Source: Chloromonas sp. AAM2
Lineage: Eukaryota > Chlorophyta > Chlorophyceae > Chlamydomonadales > Chlamydomonadaceae
DNA length: 45,337 nt
Direction: 5' to 3'
Assembly (NCBI GenBank): GCA_004335635.1
Contig: QAXH01005576.1
Coordinates: 1-45,337, forward strand
Notes under the pieces: generated by a model
What the model saw: only the letters and a program-made list of their open reading frames with translations
What the model was told of the DNA's origin: nothing
The model's database searches: none
Position numbers and translations under genes: made by a program
Shown: piece by piece, positions 10,074 to 22,000 of the stretch
Layout: every line of letters begins with the position of its first letter
How positions within the stretch are numbered: the first letter of the stretch is position 1

Positions 10074-13000
10074 TCATGCAAAGTCCAGGAGGTCGGTGAT
10101 GCCGTCCACCAGATCGCCAACAGCCCCCACTGCGCCGTCAACATCGATGTCGATATCAACACCACCCATTGAGGGAGCTCCCTGCAAGAAGCAGTCCAAT
10201 GCACACCAGAGGATTTCAGTTGCGGATTTCTCACACACCCTGGACGCAGCTTGCTTGGAGTAGCTGTAGCAGCTGCTGCGGCTCATCTCAGGAGCTTACC
10301 TCACGGGCTCGGGACATGGCAGCTAACAGGACGCCATTACTCAAACTATGACCGTTTCTAACTCTGCTCACAGAAGCCACCAATAAAACCACGGCAGAAT
10401 CGAAGCCATGGTGTTTTCGGCACAAAATGCAGCATCCTGCTCTGTGTGAATCCAGTGTTCAAGCCGCCAAGTCTACCTAAAACCTAACTGGTCAGCCCGC
10501 CGCCCGTGCTTCGTGCGGCATGCGCCAGTCGATGATTAACCTGCCCAGATCCCAACGATGCCCACGGCGTGGTCTTGATCTTCAGACCACCGACCCACCC
10601 TAACCTAATACTAGTCTAACCCTAACTTTAACCTCAACCATAACGAACTCACCAGCTCCTCCCATCCGCCCGACATCCCGCCCATCAGATCCAGTTGCGA
10701 CGCGAGGGTGTTCGCCGCGTCCGCGATCCCCGCCCCCGCCCCCGCCTCCACTCCGCCCGCCAATCCCAACCCCTCGGCTGATGCCCCGGCCAGGACCCGA
10801 TCCATGACCGACAGCGCGGCGGTGTTGGCGAGCTCCTTGGAAGTCTGTGGCAGAGCAAAACGGCAGTGCACGTGTGTTGGTTGGTCTGGCAGTGTGCCAT
10901 TGTAATGATGCAGGATCCGCGTCACTCTTGGTGTTGGACGGCGATTAAGCACGCGTCTTGAACACCAGAAGAAGCAAGCACGTGCCGGTCTCGGGCACAC
11001 AAGGGCAGGAGCGAGAATGAGAGAGTGGTAGGGAGATGGCACACACGTGCCTTGGCATGCATGGGTTGGTCTGGCAGCCACACTTCAAATGTGTCCAGAA
11101 AGCAAGCAAGCACTTGGTCATATGGCATTCGGAAAAGTGCCCAAAGCATTGTCTTGGTGCCCCCCAGCCATGAATCCAGTGTCGATCTTAGGCACAGCAG
11201 GGGCCGGGGAGGATCCCCAGGGGGTAGTGCGGGCGGACTATCTTGAGGACCGTGGGGGCAAGGAGTGCACTGCATGAAACGGGTGCTGTTGCTGCTAGGC
11301 GTGTGGCAGGCTGTGTTCATATCCACAGGCCTGGGGGCGCATGGTTCTGCACCTGGCAGTTAGGCTGTGTTGCATCTGTACTTACCTCTTTTGCCATTTC
11401 GTTCATCTGTCCCCTCATGTAGTCAGAGCTCTTGACAGCACACGTGTTGGCGGTTTTTGCCAGTTGGTTGTCGGTTGCCTGCTGCTGCCAGGGCTGGTGG
11501 GCAGGCACCACGAACTGACCGCGATACTGCAGCACAGTAGGACAAAGTAAATGTATATAAAACTTAGCATAACTAACAGCATCATGAAATTGTAAGACTG
11601 TATGTTCATGAGTTGGCAACCAGTCAGGAATGATAGGCAGGAACTGACGTGGTAATGTTTTGCAACATGGTGGGGCAACATTACCGTGTTTGAATTCGTA
11701 AGCAAGGGTGGCAGGGCCAACAGCTTATCCAAAGGCAAGCAGGTGTTGGTAAACTGTGCAACATGCAAAGCCTGGCTTCATGTGCATGCCAACCGAACTG
11801 CGGCCTGCACTGTGCCACTTGAAGCAGACCAACACCTTGTTAGGCCACAGAAGTTCCAAATTCGATTTCTAATAACAGTCCTGTAAAGGCTTAACTTGCC
11901 ACATGGGCCCTACATCTTTCTCAGGCCGTTTCACCTATGCGCCTCGATCGTTGCATGAGCATTCGCCTCAACCTCCTGTCTTCCTCCTCATAAACCCTCC
12001 GCCTGTCCTTTTTTTATTCATCTTGTTTCAACCTCTCACCTCGATTGTTTTCTGCAGGATGGCTCTTGTTTCGGTTCCCGCTTTGCAATTTGCGTCTACG
12101 TGGCGTTTTCCTCCCCGTTTTCCTTACCTGTGGTGGCATGGACTTCTGCATCAGCTCCTGTCGCAGCCGCCTGTCCTCCGCAGCATTCATCTTGTTTTCC
12201 ACATGACCCGATGCGCTCTCAGCTGCTGTGCTGGCGACTGTGTTCTTCACCTGTGCACACAGCCCCACGTGATGAGCACGTGACGAGCACGTGATGAGCA
12301 CATACCGCCCATGAGATTCAGTAGGCATGTGAGTGGTCACGTGATAAGCACAAAACAATAGCGCCAGTGCTGTGCGAGAGAGTAGCAGGCATGACTCCTG
12401 CCTGAGACTCATGCCTTTGCTACCGTTATAATGATTGATTCCACCATTCCCAATTCCGACACTTAGATCGTTCGTACAGTATGACCGTCTGACCCACCTG
12501 TGACATGATATCACCGCTCTTCATGCCGCCACCGCCACCTCCACCGCCATCGCCTGTAAAAGCGTTGCTGGCTGCATCCATCAGGCTGTCGATCCGCTCG
12601 CTCTGGGCCCAGCCGCCGTCCCTTCCGGTGTCCTCGCTCAGCTGGGTGCGCACACGCGCCTCCTCGGCAGCGCTCTGAAACCACATGTGACAGCACGTGC
12701 TTTGGAAACCACATGTAACAGTGGGAACGTGTGACGGCACGTGCTTTGGAAACCACATGTAACAGCGGGAACACGTGATGCACGTGCTCCACAACCGCAT
12801 GTAACAGCGGGAACACCATGGCCTCCTAATAACCTAATCCATCCTACCTTTGCTGCCTCCTCCGCCATCTTCTCGTTGAGCGCACCGTTATCGGCCATGA
12901 GCAGCACAAAGCTGTCGCTGTCAAAGACGAATGGACTGCCCAGCTCCTGCCCGATGGCCTCACGGCTGCTGGTCAGCTGCAAGGCCTGGCGGGAAAGCAT

Positions 13001-16000
13001 CTCTTTGCGTTCCTGTGATAGTGAAGTGACAGTGAGGAGGCAGGGCGTGGGCTGGAGTCAGCAGGTAAGCTGTGCAAAGGCGGGCTTAGCAAGAACAATA
13101 CATGTGTGGCTCGGCAGTCACCATCACAAGTGGATGTGCGTCACGAGTCGACCTGGTCTCCTTGAGTAGGTTTCAAAGGAAGGAAAACCGTTTTCTTGCA
13201 GTGAATATTGTAGCGGCAATCAACCATGCCTGTCCCATGTCCTGTCATGCGCCTATGCCTGCCCCAGTTGCTGCACAGCAAGTAGGACCTAGCGGCATGG
13301 AGGCTTCTTTGCGTGCAATCACTTAGCTGACTGATTCACATTGTAGGATAGGATGGGCCCAACAGCTGGTAGAGCTTGTGTGCACGTGCGTGGGTGAGGT
13401 GGGTGTGAGTGGGTGAGGGGTGGGTGTGGGTGGNNNNNNNNNGGGTGTGAGTGGGTGTGAGTGGGTGTGAGTGGGTGTGTGTGAGTGTGTGTGAGTGTGT
13501 GTGAGTGGGTGTGAGTGGGTGGGTGGGTGTGAGTGTGTGTGAGTGTGTGTGAGTGGGTGTGAGTGGGTGGGTGTGAGTGTGTGGGCTGAAAGGGGATCAC
13601 ACCTTGGTTGCGCTATCCAGGATGGCCTTGCGCTGCGCTGCACACGCCCTGGCCCGCTCCTTGGCGGCCCGAGTGGCCACGGCCAGTGCCTCCTCACACA
13701 ACCCGTTGTAAACAGCGGACATGGCCTAAGGAAGCAGGGCAGAACGTGTGAGTTGACCAATAGTGATGCACTGCTCTTGCATGCATCCTTGGTTAACGTC
13801 CAGGGAGCAGACGAAGCTGAGGAGGGGATTTTGCGCCAGGGCTGCGGGACCGGCAGGGGAGCGTGAGAGGTGACTTGAAAATGTGGCTCTTGAGATTGAT
13901 TTAATTATGAGTTGTCACAAGCCTTATGAAGGTTTGACTCCCAACACACATATATACAGGCGGTGGAAAAGGAAGAGGGCTTTAGTGCGAGGGCTTGTGA
14001 GCATAGCTGCAGTTGTTATTGTTGGTGTTTACATGGCCTTCAGTCGTGGACTGCTCAGCGGGGGGAAGGGGGAAGGGAAATTACTGCAGTAGGGCGTGAA
14101 AAGTTGAAACCGGATGTGCACTGACTCTTACAAGCCTATGGCCCGGGTTCCCACACACCTTGATGCCGGCTCCAAAGTAGGCCGTGTCGCACCGGTTGGT
14201 GAAGAACTGCATATGGCATGCGCACAAGACGGTTCGGTCAGTGGAGAGGGGCTGGAAGTGCAGGTGTGTTGAAAGGTGTGATGAAACCTGTGATTCTGTT
14301 ACTGAGGTTGGCAGGGCATGGTCTCGAGGGAAATCGAACCAGTCTGTTCAAATAGCAATACAGTATGGGGATGCAGCCGGTTTTCTGTTCCTCTTGGTCA
14401 GCCCACTGAGCTGATTTGCATTTCTTGCTGGTGCAGTGGTGCAGTTAACAGCTGTGCTAGTTGTGTTATCTCCCTCCCTCCCCGGACTGAAGGCCATGTG
14501 AACAACAACAACAACAACAATACAGTATGGGAACGGACAGGAGGACATGAGGCTGTGCATTCGGCATGTGCACAGCCTGATCAATGGGAGGGGACTCAAA
14601 GTGTAAGCAAGTGTGTGCATGCGGGGGGATGTGAGTTTGTTGCTGAACGAGGCGTGATGCTGGGTAGTCAGTGGACAACCTCAGTAGAAGCCGGTACAGA
14701 ATGATTACCGGTGCACAGGGATAGTCCTTCAGAATTCACGAGCTTGGTCCGATTTGGAAAGAATTCACGAGCTTGGTCCAACTTGGAAACGTACGTAGTT
14801 GATGAGGGCTGAATCAATGAACGAGCTCAGCTTCAAACCATGATGATCACCTCTTTCGCTATGCTGGCCACTTGATGCAGTTTGGAAAAGTCGCTCCATT
14901 GTGTTGCATTCACGAGGAGTGGTGCATAAGGATCAGTCCACTAAGCAAGGTTGAGAGCGTGTTGCAGGGGGGTGAGGACACGGCCGAACTCAGGATGACC
15001 CAGTCATAACGGGGGCCGCTTTACAGGGATCAGTTCAGTGAACGAGCCGGAACTTGAAGGTGAAGTTATGATCACCTTTTTAGCGAACTTGTACCACTTT
15101 AGGTCCCCAGTCCGCTGCATGGGCACATAGCCCACATCCTCGCTCATCTTCAGGCGATAAATGTACAGCTGGGCCTCGTACAGCCAGTCAGGGTCGTGGA
15201 TGCGGTCCTTCAGGGCGGAACCCAGCCACAGCCAAGAGCTCTGCAAGGTGGGTTGGACGCACCAACAACAGGATGAAGGACGCAGAAGTGGCATTGATTA
15301 CTGGAGCAGCACTGTTGACATGCAAATGCAAAGTCTGCTAGCATTGTCGTCCTAGGTCCTGGACTTGTTAGCAGGCATTTGGCTGGGATGGAATGTGTCT
15401 GCCAGTCACAAAAACAATTTAAAATTCTTTTGAAATTTAAATAAAACTAAAATTTAAAATTGAGCCCGAAGGATTTCAGGAATGACCAATGCACTCGAAC
15501 ACTATATCAAACACCCCTAGCCGGTACCCACAGTCGTCCGGGCTGGGTTCAATGCATGCAAAACAGGTACGGTTTATACCCAGTGAGAAAGGACAATATG
15601 CATAGTAAACACAGAAAAAAGCTTCAAGGTACCGTACATACGCCAGAGCCAACAACAAGGCCTTATACCAAGGCCTTATATTGGTTAATTATATCAAAAC
15701 ACGAATAACAATAGATACAATTCATCAACCATGTCCACTTACGTTGTCCATGATGTCCCTGAGCAGAATGCTGGTCTGCGTTTCAGCCACGTCCACGGGA
15801 GCACGTGCCAGCAGCAGCACGTGGGCGGTGGCGAGGGCGGGATCCCAGTGGGCCACCGGCCGGTTGCGCATGTCCATGAGCTTGTTGATGATCAGCTTCA
15901 CTGCGAGCTCAGACACAGTTGAGGAATTCTGGTCAGCTTCACTGCGGGTTCAGACGCAGGGCTTCATGGGAAAGCTTCATGGGAAAGCTTCATGGGAAAC

Positions 16001-19000
16001 CATCATGGGAAAGCTTCATGGGAAAGCTTCATGGGAAAGCTTCATGGGAAAGCTTCATGGGAAATCTCTTGGTGGGAAGTCTGGTCAGCTTCGCTGCGGG
16101 CAGTTGCTTTAATGGGCACAGTTGATGTACTGGGCGATTGGAACATTCACACGTTGATGGTGGATGCAGGCTGCTGGCACGTGACACTGCTTACTCAGCT
16201 GCTGTGTTCAGAATGAGTCTCTGTACAAGTGGTTGTGCGAGTGCAGCAGCTTGCCTATCGCTGTGTTATAATAGTAATAGTAATAGTAAAGCATCGCTGT
16301 GTTATATTTGCGTACTGAACTACAGCCCCAATTCAATTGCACTGCATGACGTGAAGTTGCTGTTGTTGTTTACATGGCCTTCAGTCCGGGGAGGACTGCT
16401 CAGCGAGGGCAAAGGGGAAAGGGAAATTGCCGGTGACTGCATGACGTCATGACGTGTTGTGGCGCCAGTCACCTGTGAGCGCGAAGGCCTTGAGTGCGGC
16501 CACGGTGGGGTCATAGAAGCTCTTCATGGCGGCGGATATGAGCTCCTGTGGGACACGTGATGGCAGAAACGGACGTCCGTTTCAGATTGACAGAATTGAA
16601 GAGAGGAGCGGCCTTGCTTGGCACATTGCACATGCATTTGTATTTACATTCATTGCATATGATTGCGGTATGGTTGTTGCATACTGGACGTTTACCTGCG
16701 CTGCCTTGGCCTGCAGGTTGGCGTTCATGTCGGGGACGGACGCCTCAATGCTGCCGCTGATCAGTGTGTGGTGGGCGCGCTGGGCCGAGGTGTTGGCCTC
16801 CACGTGATTGGCTGCACAGACGGACAAAGCCTCATTAGGCACATTATTATCATCAATTACGGTTATTGAGGGGCACGCTTGGCTGAGGTGTTGGCCTCGA
16901 CGTGATTGGCTGCACACAAGGACATTGCATATCATCATTACTACTGTTATTATTACTACTATGATGAAAATAATAATTATAATAAAAGTAAAAATAAGAA
17001 TAGTAATTATTATTACTATTATTATTACTATTATTATTTTCATCATTATCATTATCATTATTATTATTATTCTCGACTCACCGCGCGCGTACATGATGGC
17101 TTCCTGCAGCGGACTGCGCTTGGCAAAGAGGCGCGAGGTGCCGCCGTCCGCCAGCGCACCCCGGTTGATCAGCAGGTAAGCAATGTCAGCCTGCACGTGC
17201 AAAAACGCTAGATTGAACCGGACGGATTCGAACAGAACCAGCAGTTTTCTAGTATTGTCATGCAAAGCAGCCGTGTTTTGCAACAACTCAAGCTCAGTGA
17301 TACCAACCCACGTGCAGCGGGTTCTTCACAGCGGTTTCTTCAAAACGGTTTCTCACCTGTCCCCCCCGTGCTGCCAGGTGCAGGGGTGTGACCCAGGGGT
17401 GAGGCCGCGTGAAGCCCGGGATCTCAATGGATAAGATCAGCTTCTTCAGCCTGAAAGAACACACAGATGTGAGGTTATGATGTCGTGATGTTGTTGTTGT
17501 TGTTGTTGTTGTTTACATAGCCTTCAGTTTGGGGAGGACTGCTCAGCAGGGGCAAGGGCGAAGAAATATTGCCGTCGTCCTGATGTGATGGCCCAATACG
17601 TGAGGCCAGGTGAACGTTGACTCCTTTTAACAGAATACCTTCCAGGTAGGTACAAACCGATGTTGGGAGGCAGAAGAAGTGCGAGGCATTGCTTAGCAGA
17701 GCGCACCCAGGGCTGCGGCTGTCTGACCTATTCAACAGTCATTGCCGCCACTGTGCATGCTGAAGTGCGTAATTTCAGATGACACACACACTACACTCAC
17801 TTTTTCATCCGGTCCATGATGCCGCCCACAATGCGATCCTTGAGCCTCTGGGCAGCCTTGTCCTCCTCTGCGGATTACAATGTCATCATTTATATGTCAT
17901 TACTAGCTAAGCCAACGATATATGTCAATCTGCTTGGACGAAGTACCAAGTACAATGAGGTTACCAAGCCTGTCGACTGAAGCCAGAGGCAGATTAGTGA
18001 TTCTGGCACAGCCGAGCTACACCGCCCTCACCTTCGGAGTGCATGCCCGACCCCGAGCTGTTTGGCATGCCCGCTGTCAGGCTCGAGCCTGCCGTGAACT
18101 GCTGGCGAGCGTTGGACTCGCCCACCAGAAGCTGCGGCACGGGTGCAATAGTGTTAAGTTAACCTATGTTGGCATTGTTAACACAGACACAACCTGGCTG
18201 GCCAGCAGTAGCTTTGCCTGAGACTTGAGATCGATGAAGTTTCTTCTGTCAAATCATGGATATTTTGAACCCTTCTCCCCACTGACGTACATATAATGAT
18301 ATAAATATACGTATTATTTTTGATTATATCAGGCCCTGAGGGGGCCCACATGCACCGAGCATGAACGCTAGCCGCCTGTCCTGTCTACTTCTCTTAACAC
18401 TTCCACTTACCATTTCGTCCACTTTCTGCCTCTGCTTTGCCGCCGCGTCGCGCATTGCGAGCTCGTCCCGCCAGTCGGACTGGAGCCGATTGCGCAGCTG
18501 CAAGCGCACAGCACGTCAGAATGAATTGACAACAATCCAATCAATAAACATAACAAACATTGTAATCAGTAAATTAAGAATAAAAACAATGCCGTGGGTG
18601 CATATCACATGAGCAAAACATTAATAACAAATAATTACAATAACATCAATAAAATAGATTCCGGCGCACATACCTTATCCAGCGACTCGGCGTACGCCCA
18701 GGGGTTGTGCACCTCGGCCTGCCTCGGCGTGGCGCATGCATTGGGGTCGGCACCCAGGTCGATCACGGCCCTGCACACGCACATGCGAGCCTTGACCGCT
18801 GCTTGCATGCGTATATCAAGGTCGGCTGCACCAACATCAAGGTGCATCAACGCTGATGGGCACTCGATAGCATGGCCTTGCACGGCCCTGGTGGCTGACC
18901 TTCACCGAGTGAGAATCAATTTGCGTATCTTTGTATCTAACTTGGTCAGCATAATCGCAAGCTCCTGTCCTTTTCACGACTAATTTGCCCGTTGTCCCAA

Positions 19001-22000
19001 AATGAATTCAGGAAGAGATGGCCATGTGATGCTGCTGCAGAGGCGATGTTGCTCAAAACCCTATCCCCATCCCTAAACCCTAACCCCACCTCCCACCTGA
19101 CCAGCTCGAACTTCCTCATTGCCACCGCTATGTGCAGCGGGCCGCACACCGAGAGACATGTGGACACGTCCTTCTCCAACAGCCCCTGGTAGTAGGTGGG
19201 CATGTCCGGCAGGTGCACCCAGGACGCCTGCAACGACGAGCTTCAGAATCATCCCTTAACCAATATGGAGATCAAGAACTTTTGAAACTGTAAAACCGAT
19301 TGTTTGTTTACCTATGTATGTATAGACTTGTATTCACTCAATACTCGATATTTCTTTACTTTTTGTATTGTATGTTTTCCAACTTATTATTTGTTCCCGG
19401 CTGCTCACCTCCATGAAGGCGCCGCACTTGCGCACGAGCCATGCCAGGCGCGACACGTCTCCCAAGGCCACGCATGCGATCAGCGGCTCGAGGGGGTCGG
19501 CGCGACACAGGCCCAGCACGCTGCGAGCCGACCGACGCAACTGCATGGCAACCAAGGTTAGGGTTTAGGGTTAGGGTTTGGGGTTGGGTTGAGGGTTCCG
19601 ACCGACGCAACTGCATGGCAACCAAGGTTAGGGTTTAGGGTTAGGGTTAGGGTTTGGGGTTGGGTTGAGGGTTCCGACCGACGCAACTGCATGGCAACCA
19701 AGGTTAGGGTAAGGGTTTAGGGTTTGAGGTCGGGTTGCGGGTTAAGCTTAAGGGCTAGCAAACACCACAACACACGCAACCAGAACAGCACGGACATCCA
19801 ACGACATTCCAATCACAGCACTCATGCTCTCAAGCAAATGCAAACAAGTTTAGCTATTACGTACATTTCATCTCAGGGGACCACATGCACCCTTTGCTGT
19901 TCACACCTGTAGAGCATGTGTGCTATCACCTGCTGCAAGCAAGCGCAGAGGCTCAAAAGCATCTGTATGGTCGTCTGCCTTAGCCGTTGGTCACATCCAC
20001 CATTGTGTGTCCCAAGTCATGCCTCACAAGTGTGACTCACAGCTTCGGTTTCTGGATCGGTGGAGTCGCTGGGCTTGACGATCTTTTCGTACAGTTTGGC
20101 GATGATGGCGGTTTCGTCAGGCGCCATGGCCCCGCCAGCACAGCAGCTCGTGTCCACCTGAGCAAAACCATGGAAAACAATTGAATTGAGTCATCCAAGT
20201 TTCTGAGCTTTCCATGGCAGTATACTGGCGTGCTGGACGGATCTGCACGCGTTTTATTAACTCACACCTCAAGGGCAAACACATGCGTCACCAGCTCGCC
20301 ATTGTTCGTTTCTATCGCAGTTTTCGTTTTTTTAATCGTAACGAACAATCGTAAGGCTCACGCACTTGATTATAAACGTTGAACAGAAATCAAAACGGAT
20401 CATCGAGCTCGAACAAGGAATCATACGGCGACATCGGAGCCCTCAAGCGATCCAAAACCCTAGTCTCAATTCCCAGTCTGCCATATGTTTTGGTGTCTTA
20501 TGCTCCATCACCTGCCGTTACACCAGTCATTGATTACACAGTCGTTGGCCTACCACGTTGCTGTCAACCCAGCAGTCTCCGAACTTGTCCAGCCGTTTCT
20601 TGACAAACTTGACGACGTCCTTGCGCAGTTTGGGGTCGTTGATGGGCCGGAAGCGAGTGATGAGGTTGGCGTCCGGCAGCGCCAGCAGCAGGCGGTCGAC
20701 CATGAAGGCGATGGTCTTGTTGCCAGGCTCCCTGCACACAGAATTTTCATTTAATTGATTTTGTTCACATATATTAGATATTTTGATTTGTTTTGATTTA
20801 ATATTTTTCCAATTTTCTACTTATGAGCTGCCATGCTCCCACTATTCAGGCAGCCAACCCTGCCCAGCCAATCGGCCAGTCAGGCGGGCAGGCAAGATCA
20901 AATGTTTACTTTTATCGACAATATCCAAATCTGGAAAAACTCGGCCTATTAATAATTCGATAATATTCAATCATCCCAAGAAACCCTGCTGGTGGCAGGC
21001 ACTGTCCGCACCTGGCCAGCATGCATATTACATAGGACAGCGCAGGCCTCAGCACAATCATACATCCTAAGCACCCTCAAGCAATGTACGCTTCCAGGCA
21101 CTGTCCGCACCTGGCCAGCATGCATATCGCATAGGACAGCGCCGGGTAGCCGTAGCCGTCCATTTGGTTGAGGGTGGCAGCGGTCACGTCGAGCAGGGCA
21201 CTCAGGCAGTCGGGCCGCCCCAGCCGCACCGCATAGGTCAGGGCGCCAGTGTGCAGCAGCTCGGGCCTGCAATGCGTAATGACATCACATCAACGAGATT
21301 ACTGATACGATGATGAATGCTAATAATGTATATGTATATGTTATTTACATCAGGGAAGCCGTCAGAGGACACGGAACGGGATGGAAACCGTCCTGGCCCA
21401 TCCTGAGCAAGAAAGCAAAACGAAAGCAGGGAACAAAGCAGGCAAGGCAGGCCAACCCAAAGCAAAACAGGACGGAGCCGCCTAAGTCAAGGCCAAAGAC
21501 TAGATAAAGGGATGACCCAGCCTCACAGCGTAGGTCAGGGTGCCGGTGTGGAGAAGCTCGGGCCTGCCAGGGGGTCAGAGTTGGCAGAATGGGTTTGGAA
21601 CAGCGCTTGACTGCATTTATAACCATCGCAACAATTCGCCTGGAATCATGGTCGGAATGATGGCCGATCAAATGATGGTCAAAAGAATTTTTAGCCGAAG
21701 TCTCGCCTGTGCCACTGTGCTGTTGTTGGTGGCTAGTCTGACTGACTGCTCACCTAGATGGCATGTCAGGCAGGCCGAACAGTGCGGTCCTCTTGCGTGG
21801 CTTGATGGCGGCGCCGGGCGCGGCGGGGGCGCGGGCTCGAGCGGCAGCGATGGCCTGCTCCTTCTTCTTGCCGAGCTTCCTCCAGACGCCCAGCTTGAGG
21901 GGGTACTCCTCAGGATTCAGGCTGCTGTTCCACCAGGTGATGTTACTGCGAAAGGACACGAAAAAAAGTATTAGTAATGATGATGATAGCAGTCATGTAT

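Larger units (their letters stand above)
10074..13725 (-). other. Ankyrin gene exons 47-53 (residues 1785-2126), C-terminal helical region
   Basis: Exons are 13603-13725, 12848-13012, 12498-12674, 12128-12250, 11386-11526, 10653-10844 and 10074-10181. The sequence is alanine- and charge-rich helix (EEALAVATRAAKERARACAA, EKMAEEAAK, AEDRRLRQELMQKSMPPQ), with a run of eight glycines in exon 49 and a Gly/Ala-rich stretch in exon 52. The last exon is acidic and hydrophobic (DIDIDVDGAVGAVGDLVDGI, ending DLLDFA before TGA). Reading through the exon 52 donor would instead stop at 10611-10613. The splice to 10181 is preferred because donor GTGAGTT, acceptor TTGCAG, phase and a downstream TGTAA all agree. 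Confidence 0.8.
14159..16811 (-). other. Ankyrin gene exons 42-46 (residues 1598-1784)
   Basis: Exons are 16696-16811, 16473-16545, 15743-15900, 15076-15240 and 14159-14206. The protein is helical (SIEASVPDMNANLQAKAAQ, ELISAAMKSFYDPTVAALKA, KLIINKLMDMRNRPVAHWDP) and then aromatic-rich (SSWLWLGSALKDRIHDPDWL, LKWYKFAKK). Exon 46 is only 48 nt (FFTNRCDTAYFGAGIK). No known domain is recognised. Introns around these exons carry three SINE-like copies and several exon-edge echoes. Confidence 0.82.
17082..21945 (-). other. Ankyrin gene exons 30-41 (residues 1111-1597)
   Basis: Exons are 21754-21945, 21111-21266, 20554-20731, 20041-20157, 19409-19540, 19097-19227, 18674-18770, 18411-18497, 18032-18131, 17801-17867, 17357-17450 and 17082-17190. 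Exon 30 is basic and Ala/Pro-rich (KLGKKKEQAIAAARARAPAA). Ankyrin-like units follow: HTGALTYAVRLGRPDCLSAL, LEPLIACVALGDVSRLAWLV, CGPLHIAVAMRKFELVR, AVIDLGADPNACATPRQAEV, VTPLHLAARGGQ and ADIAYLLINRGALADGGTSR. Exon 37 is a short helix (DAAAKQRQKVDEM). Phase-2 junctions after exons 30, 31, 35 and 39 all restore sensible codons. Confidence 0.85.

Noticed and set aside
9546..10263. Three overlapping plus-strand frames of 171-214 residues
   Set aside because: All three frames are open only because the 31-bp unit has no stop. The peptides are the same repeat in different frames, and the right end overlaps a minus-strand exon.
10611..10652. Gene end by read-through after exon 52 (VSSLWLRLKLGLD then stop)
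   Set aside because: GTGAGTT is a good donor, the read-through codes through CCCTAA-type repeat, and a phase-matched last exon with stop and TGTAA exists at 10074-10181.
19541..19745. Telomere at or near this position
   Set aside because: The TTAGGG/TTTAGGG strings are short, degenerate and lie within a gene with exons on both sides.
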